Shown here: positions 16,986-24,646 of the stretch, piece after piece
Layout: each line of letters opens with the position of its first letter
Numbering within the stretch: position 1 is the first letter of the stretch
Assembly: GCF_003347605.1 (NCBI RefSeq)
Contig: NZ_QDFZ01000005.1
Location: 214,996 to 278,995 of the forward strand
DNA from: Chryseobacterium sp. KLBC 52
GTDB taxonomy: Bacteria > Bacteroidota > Bacteroidia > Flavobacteriales > Weeksellaceae
Direction: 5' to 3'
Length of the DNA stretch: 64,000 nt
Notes under the pieces: model-generated
What the model was told of the DNA's origin: nothing
What the model saw: the letters and a program-made list of their open reading frames with translations, nothing else
The model's database searches: none
Made by a program: the position numbers and the translations under genes

Positions 16986-18224
16986 ATGGATATATTAAGA
17001 TTTATAACAGCAGGAAGCGTAGATGACGGTAAAAGTACCCTTATCGGAAGACTGCTTTACGATAGCAAAAGTATTTTACAGGACCAGTTGGAAGTCCTTG
17101 AAAAACACTCAAAAAACAAAAATGAAGACGGAGTAGACCTTGCCCTTTTAACGGATGGTCTGCGTGCAGAAAGAGAGCAGGGAATCACCATTGATGTTGC
17201 TTACCGCTATTTTTCAACTGCAAAAAGGAAATTTATCATCGCAGATGCTCCCGGGCATGTACAATATACGCGTAATATGATCACCGGAGCTTCTAACTCT
17301 GATCTGATGGTTATCCTGATTGATGCCCGAAAAGGAGTGATTGAGCAGACCAGAAGGCATTCCATCATCGCCTCTTTATTACAGTTGAAAAAGGTTGCTG
17401 TAGCCATCAATAAAATGGATATGGTAGATTATTCCGAAGAAGTTTTTGAAAATATAAAATCAGAATATGCAAAAATTGCAGAAAATCTGGGTTTAAATGA
17501 CGTCAGCTATTTCCCCATTTCAGCATTAAAAGGAGATAATATCGTTTCAACATCTTCGAGAACAGAATGGTATGAAGGAAATTCCCTTCTGGAATACCTT
17601 GAAGAAGTAACGATTAATGAAGAAAAAAATAATGGAAGCCGTTTTCAGGTTCAGTACGTGATTCGTCCTCAGACTGAAGAGCTTCATGACTACAGAGGAT
17701 ATGCCGGACAAATATTAAGCGGAAAGTTCACCAAAGGAGACAAAATCCACATACTTCCTGCAGATCTGACTACAGAAATAACAAAAATTGAGATCAATGG
17801 CATTGAAAAAGAAGAAGCCTTTGAAGGTCAGCCAGCCGTTATCCATCTTGCTCATGATGTAGATATCAGCAGAGGAGATATTTTTGTTACGGAAGAACAT
17901 GTTCCCACCGTTGAAAAAGATCTTGAAATTCTTTTATGCTGGCTGGATCAGAAACCTTTGCAACCAGGGAATAAATACCTTCTGCAGCAGAACAGCAGAC
18001 TTGTAAAAGCTGTGGTAAAAGAGATCGACTATAAGATCAATGTCAATACCCTTATCCGGGAGCAGGCAGATGGTGAAATTAAACTGAATGAAATTGTGAA
18101 AGTTACCCTACGAACGGCACAACCTTTGGTCTATGACAGCTTTACCCATAACAAAACAACGGGCTCTGCCATTTTGGTAGATGAAACGTCCAATTCAACG
18201 GTAGCAGCCTGTATAATCCAATAG
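16986..18224 (+). CDS. cysN: Sulfate adenylyltransferase subunit 1 (GTPase)
   Basis: A 412-residue EF-Tu-like GTPase that drives APS synthesis by CysD. The P-loop is GSVDDGKST (about 10-18), followed by the G3 motif DAPGH and the G4 motif NKMD. Beta-barrel domains similar to EF-Tu domains II and III follow. The length matches a stand-alone CysN, so the APS-kinase domain seen in NodQ-type fusions is absent. It ends 5 bases before the serine acetyltransferase start. Confidence 0.96.
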   Translation: MDILRFITAGSVDDGKSTLIGRLLYDSKSILQDQLEVLEKHSKNKNEDGVDLALLTDGLRAEREQGITIDVAYRYFSTAKRKFIIADAPGHVQYTRNMITGASNSDLMVILIDARKGVIEQTRRHSIIASLLQLKKVAVAINKMDMVDYSEEVFENIKSEYAKIAENLGLNDVSYFPISALKGDNIVSTSSRTEWYEGNSLLEYLEEVTINEEKNNGSRFQVQYVIRPQTEELHDYRGYAGQILSGKFTKGDKIHILPADLTTEITKIEINGIEKEEAFEGQPAVIHLAHDVDISRGDIFVTEEHVPTVEKDLEILLCWLDQKPLQPGNKYLLQQNSRLVKAVVKEIDYKINVNTLIREQADGEIKLNEIVKVTLRTAQPLVYDSFTHNKTTGSAILVDETSNSTVAACIIQ

Positions 18225-18229
18225 AAAAA

Positions 18230-19060
18230 ATGGCAATTTCCGATCAATTAATAGAAAGAATTCATCAGACCAAGCAAAACAGCATTCATGGATTCTTTGA
18301 TAAAATAAAGACCAAAAAGTGGGTGAAGGATTTGTATGAAACACTATTCCTTCCTCAGAATGACAATACTGAAGATCAGCTGAAAAGAAATTTTGAAGCA
18401 CTGCAGGAAACACTTTCAGTCCTTATTCATACGGTAACAGGCGATAAAACCCTTACTGAAAAACAGGTGAGTCAGTTTTTTGAAGCGTTACCGGAATTAT
18501 ATAACCAGTTGGTGCTGGATGCAAAATCCATTTTGGAATTTGATCCTGCTGCCGATTCTCTGGAAGAAGTATATCTGGCGTATCCGGGCTTTTTTGCCAC
18601 GTATGTCTACCGTATTTCGCACCAGCTCTGGAGTCAGGACGTGAAGATTTTACCCCGTGTCATTTCAGAATATGCCCACAGTAAAACGGGAATTGATATT
18701 CATCCGGGAGCCACCATTGGAAAGTCTTTTTTCATTGATCACGGAACAGGAATTGTGATCGGAGAAACAACCATTATCGGGAATAATGTCAAAATTTATC
18801 AGGGAGTAACCCTTGGTGCATTGAATGTTTCCAAAGAAAAAGCCCATCAGAAAAGGCATCCCAATATAGATGATGATGTGATTATCTACTCGGGAGCAAC
18901 CATTCTGGGAGGTGAAACGACAATTGGCAGAGAAAGTATTATCGGAGGAAATGTCTGGGTTACACAGGATGTTCCTGCCAATTCTCTGGTCTACCACAAA
19001 AGCGAAATAAAAATAAAGGATAACAGTTCATTACCGGAATCATTAACCTTTGTGATTTAA
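18230..19060 (+). CDS. cysE: Serine O-acetyltransferase
   Basis: A 276-residue enzyme acetylating L-serine to O-acetylserine, the carbon acceptor for sulfide. The N-terminal helical region (1-145) precedes a left-handed beta-helix of hexapeptide repeats. Catalytic-type residues occur in [21 protein letters not shown] (about 162-182) and in the turn [14 protein letters not shown]. It resembles the longer EpsC-like form common in Bacteroidetes rather than E. coli CysE. With the cysteine synthase that follows 29 bases later it could form the cysteine synthase complex, but the C-terminus (SLTFVI) would need to fit that active site. Confidence 0.92.
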   Translation: MAISDQLIERIHQTKQNSIHGFFDKIKTKKWVKDLYETLFLPQNDNTEDQLKRNFEALQETLSVLIHTVTGDKTLTEKQVSQFFEALPELYNQLVLDAKSILEFDPAADSLEEVYLAYPGFFATYVYRISHQLWSQDVKILPRVISEYAHSKTGIDIHPGATIGKSFFIDHGTGIVIGETTIIGNNVKIYQGVTLGALNVSKEKAHQKRHPNIDDDVIIYSGATILGGETTIGRESIIGGNVWVTQDVPANSLVYHKSEIKIKDNSSLPESLTFVI

Positions 19061-19089
19061 GAAAAAACAAAAATAAAAAGTACATTGAT

Positions 19090-20001
19090 ATGAAATTTCA
19101 GAATGCATTAGAAACGATTGGAAATACACCCGTCGTGAAAATTAATAAACTCTTCAGTTCAGATCACGAAATCTGGATCAAACTTGAAAAAAGCAACCCT
19201 GGAGGAAGCATTAAAGACAGAATTGGCCTGGCCATGATTGAAGATGCAGAAGCCAAAGGATTATTAAATAAAGACAGCGTTATTATAGAGCCTACCAGCG
19301 GAAATACGGGAATAGGACTCGCTTTGGTAGCTGCCGTAAAAGGATACAAACTCATTCTTGTCATGCCGGAAAGCATGAGTATAGAACGTCGTAAAATTAT
19401 GGAAGCCTACGGAGCAGAATTCGTGCTTACTCCAAGAGAAAAAGGAATGAAAGGGGCTATTGAAAAAGCTAATGAACTGGCTGAACAAACACCCAATTCA
19501 TGGATTCCAAGGCAGTTTGACAATCCTGCCAATGTACAAGTACATATAGAAACCACTGCTCAGGAAATTCTAAAAGACTTCCCGGACGGACTGGACTATA
19601 TCATCACAGGAGTAGGAACCGGAGGTCACATCACCGGAATCGCAAAAACAGTAAAAGAAAAATATCCTAACGTAAAAGTCATTGCTGTAGAACCGGAATT
19701 ATCTCCTGTATTAAGCGGAGGGAGCCCGGCACCACACCCGTTACAGGGATTAGGAGCAGGCTTTGTACCTTCTATCCTGGATATTACTCTTTTAGATGGC
19801 GTGATTACAGTAGGCAAAGAAGAAGCTTATGAATATGCCCTTAACGCTGCTAAAAAAGAAGGCCTTTTTGTAGGAGTTTCTACAGGAGCCGCTTTAGCAG
19901 CCATCGCCAAACATTTACCGGAAATACAACCTAACGCTAAAATCCTTACCATCAATTACGATACAGGAGAAAGGTATCTCTCTGTAGAAGGACTCTTCTA
20001 A
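19090..20001 (+). CDS. cysK: Cysteine synthase (O-acetylserine sulfhydrylase)
   Basis: A 303-residue PLP enzyme making cysteine from O-acetylserine and sulfide. The PLP lysine is K42 ([11 protein letters not shown]). The substrate loop PTSGNTG is at 68-74, and the phosphate cup [10 protein letters not shown] follows at about 176-185. The length and the residues match the CysK branch. It is the terminal biosynthetic step, and the sulfite-reducing genes follow within 24 bases, so one transcript covers sulfate to cysteine. Confidence 0.96.
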   Translation: MKFQNALETIGNTPVVKINKLFSSDHEIWIKLEKSNPGGSIKDRIGLAMIEDAEAKGLLNKDSVIIEPTSGNTGIGLALVAAVKGYKLILVMPESMSIERRKIMEAYGAEFVLTPREKGMKGAIEKANELAEQTPNSWIPRQFDNPANVQVHIETTAQEILKDFPDGLDYIITGVGTGGHITGIAKTVKEKYPNVKVIAVEPELSPVLSGGSPAPHPLQGLGAGFVPSILDITLLDGVITVGKEEAYEYALNAAKKEGLFVGVSTGAALAAIAKHLPEIQPNAKILTINYDTGERYLSVEGLF

Positions 20002-20024
20002 ATCCTTAATTAACACCTACTTCA

Positions 20025-20870
20025 ATGAAAACAAATATAAAATCACCAAAGGTCTTCCTTATCGGTGCAGGGCCCGGCAACCCTGAACTGATCACTGTAA
20101 AAGCAGTAAAAGCTATCGCAGAAGCAGACGTTGTTTTATGCGACCGTCTTGTAAGTCCGGAAATTCTGGAAACCTACGTTAATGAAAACACAGAAATCAT
20201 CTATGTAGGCAAAGAATGCAGCAAAAATGCTTCCACTCCTCAGTCTCATATCAATACTTTGATGGTGGAATATGCCCTTCAGAATAAAACGATTGTAAGA
20301 TTGAAAGGAGGAGACGTTTCTATTTTCTCAAATATTCTGGATGAATTGCAGGCTTTAAAACAACATCATATTCCCTATGAAATCATTCCGGGAATTACAG
20401 CTGTTTTAGGAGCTGCAGCGTTTGCAGGTATGCCCTTAACAGCAAGAGGATATTCTACATCTGTTCGTTTTCTGACCTATTATAAATCGGAAATCGTAAG
20501 TGAAGAATACTGGAAAGAACTGGCTTTGACCAATGATACTCTTGTTTTCTACATGTCTAAAGGAAACCTTACTCCTCTTGTGGAAAAACTGAAAGCACTT
20601 CAGATTTCAGGTGATAAAAAAATTGCAGTCATTGAACAGGCTACGACTCCTTTCCAAAAAGTGTACACATCATCATTTGATGATTTTAATGAAAAATTCG
20701 GAGACAAAAACTTTGCTTCACCTTCATTGGTGGTAGTGGGCAAAATTGTAAATCTCCATGAAGAATTTTCATGGCTTGAAAATGCTGAGCAGGAAGGTCT
20801 TTATTTTAAATCAGTAGAAAACGGAAGTCTCATTCCAACCACTCAAAATTTCTTTGAATATGCTGTCTGA
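20025..20870 (+). CDS. cobA: Uroporphyrinogen-III C-methyltransferase (SUMT)
   Basis: A 281-residue SAM-dependent methyltransferase making precorrin-2 for siroheme, the prosthetic group of the sulfite reductase encoded downstream. Signatures are VFLIGAGPGNPELITVKA at the N-terminus, VVLCDRLVS, VRLKGGDVSIF and the PGITAVLGAAAFAGMPLTARG segment. Its end overlaps the flavoprotein gene by 11 bases. The next siroheme step, the Met8-like oxidase/ferrochelatase, is encoded at 27529 as part of a fusion. Confidence 0.95.
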   Translation: MKTNIKSPKVFLIGAGPGNPELITVKAVKAIAEADVVLCDRLVSPEILETYVNENTEIIYVGKECSKNASTPQSHINTLMVEYALQNKTIVRLKGGDVSIFSNILDELQALKQHHIPYEIIPGITAVLGAAAFAGMPLTARGYSTSVRFLTYYKSEIVSEEYWKELALTNDTLVFYMSKGNLTPLVEKLKALQISGDKKIAVIEQATTPFQKVYTSSFDDFNEKFGDKNFASPSLVVVGKIVNLHEEFSWLENAEQEGLYFKSVENGSLIPTTQNFFEYAV

Positions 20871-22572
20871 AACTAAATTAAATGTATTAAAACAAATCTC
20901 CGGAGAACTCTCCAGAGACGAAGCTATATGGGCAAGCGGATATCTTGCAGGTATTGCCGGAGGATCATCACTTACAGCCGTACTGCCACCACAGGAAACG
21001 AATACTATTGTTCAGAATGCTGTAAAAAAAATAACCCTGGCTTACGGTACGGAAACCGGAAACAGTAAAAAACTCGCTACAGCCCTTGCAGGTATCGTGA
21101 AGAAAAAAGGACTTCAGGTAAAACTGGCTGACCTTTCCCAATACAAGCCCAAAGATCTGGCGAAAGAAGAATTCTTTTTTGTAGTCATCAGCACTCAGGG
21201 AGAAGGTGAGCCGCCAGCGTTAGCCAAAAAATTCTACAATTATATTTATGAAAATGAAATTAATCTTAGCGGACTAAAATATGGGGTATTGGCGTTGGGA
21301 GACAGCAGTTATCCTTTATTCTGCCAAACCGGTGAAGATGTAGATTCACGTTTTGAAATATTGGGTGCTCAGCGTATTATTCCATTAAAAAAATGTGATA
21401 TTGATTACGAGCAGGAAGCTTCTCATTGGATAGAACATGTATTTGAAACCGTCAATAAAAATGCAGGTCAGAGTACAAAAAATGTTTCAGTTCCAAAAGC
21501 ATCTACCGGAAGAAAGAAATATCAAGGAAAAGTTTCAACCATCATCAACCTGAATGATATTACGTCTGAAAAAGAAACCTATCATATTGAAATTGAAACC
21601 GAAGATTCCCTTGTGTATCAGCCTGGTTCGGCTTTGGGAGTGATTCCTTTCAATTCAAAACAAGTAGTTCATGAAATCATTACTTTAACAGGAATTGATC
21701 CTAAGAAACAGGTAGAAACAACAAAAATTACGGATTCTGTAGAAGAACTCCTGCACAAGCATCTTAACATCAGTTATCTGCTTAAATCTGTGGTTGCTCA
21801 ATATGCTAAGATAACGGGACATTCCATCCCGGAAGTTAGATTAAGCCTTCTTGATCTGCTTAGGATTTACCCGGTAAAAAATGCTGATGAATTTGAAGAA
21901 ATCATTCAGATACTGACAGCGCAAGCTCCACGTTTGTATTCAATTTCTTCCTCTGTGGAAGCGCATGGTGATACTGAAATTCATATTACTGTAGCCAAAT
22001 CAGAATTCTTTATTGATCATCAGAAACACAACGGATTATGCAGTGGTTTCCTGAGTGAATTCAAAGAAGGAGAAGAGGTGGAATTTTATATTCAGGAGGC
22101 AGGACATTTCAAATTGCCGGAAGCAGATAAAGATATCATCATGATTGGTCCGGGAACGGGGATTGCGCCTTTCAGATCATTCCTTTGGGAACGTGATGCC
22201 ACAGGAGCAGAAGGAAGAAACTGGCTGTTTTTCGGGGACAGAAACTTTGTATCCGATTTTCTTTATCAGGCAGAGCTTCAGGATTTTCTTAAAACAGGCA
22301 GCTTAACGCATTTAGACCTTGCTTTTTCAAGAGACACCGCAGAGAAAGTGTATGTTCAGCACAGACTGGAACAAAATGCTCAGGAAGTTTTTTACTGGCT
22401 GGAAGGCGGAGCTTCTGTGTATGTATGCGGAGCGAAAGAACCCATGGCCTACGACGTAGAACAAACGCTTCTCAGTATCATCCAAAATGAAGGAAAACGC
22501 AGTAAAGAAGATGCTGTAGTTTACCTGGAAGAAATGGAATTGAGCGGCAGATATGCTAAAGATGTTTATTAA
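20860..22572 (+). CDS. cysJ: Sulfite reductase flavoprotein subunit (CysJ-like)
   Basis: A diflavin reductase of 570 residues passing electrons from NADPH to the sulfite reductase hemoprotein. It has a flavodoxin-like FMN domain (about 55-200; TLAYGTETGNSKKLA), a FAD domain with RLYSISSS, and a C-terminal NADP domain (GPGTGIAPFRSFLWER, WLFFGDRN, ending with an aromatic tyrosine, KDVY). I chose the ATG at 20860; the frame can be extended two codons to a TTG at 20854. The start overlaps cobA, which suggests translational coupling. Confidence 0.93.
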   Translation: MLSETKLNVLKQISGELSRDEAIWASGYLAGIAGGSSLTAVLPPQETNTIVQNAVKKITLAYGTETGNSKKLATALAGIVKKKGLQVKLADLSQYKPKDLAKEEFFFVVISTQGEGEPPALAKKFYNYIYENEINLSGLKYGVLALGDSSYPLFCQTGEDVDSRFEILGAQRIIPLKKCDIDYEQEASHWIEHVFETVNKNAGQSTKNVSVPKASTGRKKYQGKVSTIINLNDITSEKETYHIEIETEDSLVYQPGSALGVIPFNSKQVVHEIITLTGIDPKKQVETTKITDSVEELLHKHLNISYLLKSVVAQYAKITGHSIPEVRLSLLDLLRIYPVKNADEFEEIIQILTAQAPRLYSISSSVEAHGDTEIHITVAKSEFFIDHQKHNGLCSGFLSEFKEGEEVEFYIQEAGHFKLPEADKDIIMIGPGTGIAPFRSFLWERDATGAEGRNWLFFGDRNFVSDFLYQAELQDFLKTGSLTHLDLAFSRDTAEKVYVQHRLEQNAQEVFYWLEGGASVYVCGAKEPMAYDVEQTLLSIIQNEGKRSKEDAVVYLEEMELSGRYAKDVY

Positions 22573-22607
22573 AAAAGAAGTACCCGTAAAAATTAAAGGA
22601 AACAATT

Positions 22608-24284
22608 ATGAACAACAATAAAGAGAACCTTTCACCGGTAGAAAAAATTAAAACCGGCAGTAACGGACTCAGAGGAACTTTAAAGGAAAGCCTTGCAGAT
22701 AACTTCACCGGAGCCATCAGAGAAGATGACCAGACTGTCATCAAATTCCACGGAATGTACCAACAGGACGACAGAGACAGAAGAGAAGAACGTGTCTCCA
22801 AAAAACTGGAGTGGCTGTATTCTTATATGATCAGATTAAGACTTCCTGGTGGTTTTTTAACTCCTCAACAATGGGTAGGGTTGAATGAAACAGCAGAAGA
22901 TCATTCCACAGGAACCATAAAAGTAACCACAAGGCAAACCATTCAACTTCATGGTATTTTAAAATCTCATTTAAGACCAACCATTCAGAGCTTTAATCTG
23001 CAGCATCTGGATTCTATTGCAGCATGTGGGGACGTCAACAGAAATGTTACCTGTACTGCCAATCCTTCGGAATCACCTTTACAGCAGGAAGCCTACGAAC
23101 TGGCAGGAAAAATCAGCGAAATGTGTCTTCCTAAAACTAAATCTTATTATGACATCTGGATTGATGACGAACTTCTGGTAGACCGTAAAGCAGAGGAAGA
23201 TCCTCTATATCAGGACAGATATCTTCCGAGAAAACTGAAAATTGGAATTGCAGTTCCGCCTAATAATGATGTAGATGTATTCATCAATGATATTGCTTTA
23301 ATCGCCATTATCGAAAATGATAAAATTGTAGGTTACAATATCGCTGCCGGAGGAGGATTAGGAGCAACACACGGAAATGAAGCCACTTACGCCCGTCTTG
23401 CATCCATTCTTGGATTTGTAGATACGGAAGAAAAAGTATTGAAAGCGGTCTACGAAATCATCACAGTACAAAGAGACTTCGGAAACAGAAGCGACCGAAA
23501 ATTATCAAGATTAAAGTATACAATTGATAAATTGGGTATCGACCAGTATAGATCTGAAGTAGAAAAAAGAACAGGATTCAGTTTTGAACCTGCAAGAGAA
23601 TTCAAATTTGAACAACGAAAAGACCGCTATGGCTGGATTCAGAATCATGAAGGAAAATGGTTTTATACCGTATTTGTAGAGCACGGAAGAATTCTTAACA
23701 CTGCAGAATATCCTTTAAAATCAGGATTACTAAAAATCGCACAAACTGGAAAAGCCAATTTCCGATTTACCTGTAACCAGAACCTTATTCTGGCAGATAT
23801 TGACGAAAAAGATAAGCCTGAAATTGAAAACATTTTAAAAGAACACGGAATTTCGGATTATACGAATGGGGCAAGTGCCTTACGTAAAAATTCTGTTGCG
23901 TGTGTTGCCCTGAACACTTGTTCATTGGCTTTGGCAGAAGCACAGCGTTATTTGCCTTCCTTAGTCACAAAAATAGAACCTATTCTTGAAAAATATGGAC
24001 TGCTGGAAGAAGATATTACCATCCGTATGACCGGCTGTCCAAACGGCTGCGGAAGATCTCCCAATGCTGAAATCGGATTTGTAGGTACAGCTTATGGGAA
24101 ATATAATCTTCACATCGGTGGAGACCGCTTAGGAATGCGACTGAATACAAAATTTAAAGAAAACATTGGTGAAGAAGAAATCCTGACCACGCTGGATGAA
24201 CTTTTCGGAATTTATGTACAGAAAAGACTTGCAGAAGAAACATTTGGTGATTTTTCATACCGTTACTTACACACCCTAAATTAA
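22608..24284 (+). CDS. cysI: Sulfite reductase hemoprotein subunit
   Basis: A 558-residue siroheme/4Fe-4S enzyme reducing sulfite to sulfide by six electrons. The cluster and siroheme cysteines fit the family spacing exactly: CVALNTC, 38 residues, then TGCPNGCGR. An N-terminal ferredoxin-like half repeat (RLPGGFLTPQQW, later KVTTRQTIQLHGI) and the NVTCTANP segment are also typical. Nitrite/sulfite reductases share the fold; the operon makes sulfite the substrate. A 27-codon ORF starts 4 bases after the stop. Confidence 0.95.
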   Translation: MNNNKENLSPVEKIKTGSNGLRGTLKESLADNFTGAIREDDQTVIKFHGMYQQDDRDRREERVSKKLEWLYSYMIRLRLPGGFLTPQQWVGLNETAEDHSTGTIKVTTRQTIQLHGILKSHLRPTIQSFNLQHLDSIAACGDVNRNVTCTANPSESPLQQEAYELAGKISEMCLPKTKSYYDIWIDDELLVDRKAEEDPLYQDRYLPRKLKIGIAVPPNNDVDVFINDIALIAIIENDKIVGYNIAAGGGLGATHGNEATYARLASILGFVDTEEKVLKAVYEIITVQRDFGNRSDRKLSRLKYTIDKLGIDQYRSEVEKRTGFSFEPAREFKFEQRKDRYGWIQNHEGKWFYTVFVEHGRILNTAEYPLKSGLLKIAQTGKANFRFTCNQNLILADIDEKDKPEIENILKEHGISDYTNGASALRKNSVACVALNTCSLALAEAQRYLPSLVTKIEPILEKYGLLEEDITIRMTGCPNGCGRSPNAEIGFVGTAYGKYNLHIGGDRLGMRLNTKFKENIGEEEILTTLDELFGIYVQKRLAEETFGDFSYRYLHTLN

Positions 24285-24288
24285 TTAT

Positions 24289-24372
24289 ATGGCTAATTTT
24301 CATTATGATCTGAAAAAAAACAAAAAAACTCAACCTCTTCATTTAGGCGGACGAATGTGTATGTGTTGTTGA
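24289..24372 (+). CDS. Short ORF ending in MCMCC, candidate cysteine-sensing peptide
   Basis: This ATG-started ORF of 27 codons begins 4 bases after the cysI stop. It encodes a basic peptide (MANFHYDLKKNKKTQ...) ending LGGRMCMCC and a TGA. I do not recognise the protein. Three cysteines in the last four residues, inside a cysteine-biosynthesis operon and before a TonB receptor gene, resemble cysteine-attenuation leader peptides of other bacteria, which also end in Cys codons. A redox- or metal-binding mini-protein is the other option. Whether it is translated is unknown; the tight spacing after cysI favours that it is. Confidence 0.5.
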   Translation: MANFHYDLKKNKKTQPLHLGGRMCMCC

Positions 24373-24434
24373 TTTTCAAAATAACAATACAAACAAAGCT
24401 GTTTGAAGTTTTTGAATTATTATGAAACTTTACG

Positions 24435-24469
24435 AGACTGTCATTGCGAACCGAAGGTGAAGCAATCTC
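24435..24469. repeat. Interspersed repeat of the GTCATTGCGA...GCAATCTC type
   Basis: GAGACTGTCATTGCGAACCG followed by AAGGTGAAGCAATCTC: outer GAGA/TCTC arms enclose a short element of a kind known from intergenic regions of many bacteria. Only one copy was noticed in this window. Confidence 0.5.
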
Positions 24470-24491
24470 AGCAATACTATTAATGGCTTAA

Positions 24492-24546
24492 ACCACTCCG
24501 TCAAAAATTCTTTGAATTTTCGCCACCCCTCCAAAAGAGGGGAATT
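24492..24546. repeat. Palindromic interspersed repeat, copy A
   Basis: Contains CAAAAATTC-TTT-GAATTTTCG and then the hairpin CCCCTC-CAAAA-GAGGGG. The first part, ACCACTCCGTCAAAAATTCTTTGAATTTT, recurs nearly unchanged at 30429-30457. Confidence 0.75.
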
Positions 24547-24646
24547 CTAAGCCCTTCAATTGTAATTGTAAACAATATAGAAGACTTTCATCATAGAAGT
24601 AAAAAAATTCAGACAGCTTCATTCTCAACCTAAAAAATGAAGCAAA

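Larger units (their letters stand above)
24373..24646. other. Repeat-rich gap between the MCMCC ORF and the TonB receptor gene
   Basis: No larger ORF is supported in this 274-base stretch. It carries two different intergenic repeats (24435-24469 and 24492-24546, listed separately). I see no consensus TAnnTTTG promoter, so the TonB receptor may depend on read-through from the cysteine operon. Confidence 0.5.

Noticed and set aside
24457..24469. Possible transcription terminator in the gap after the MCMCC ORF
   Set aside because: The GAGGGG hairpin (24526-24542) and GCAATCTC arms have no T run behind them. They belong to dispersed repeats found elsewhere in the window, so I list them as repeats.
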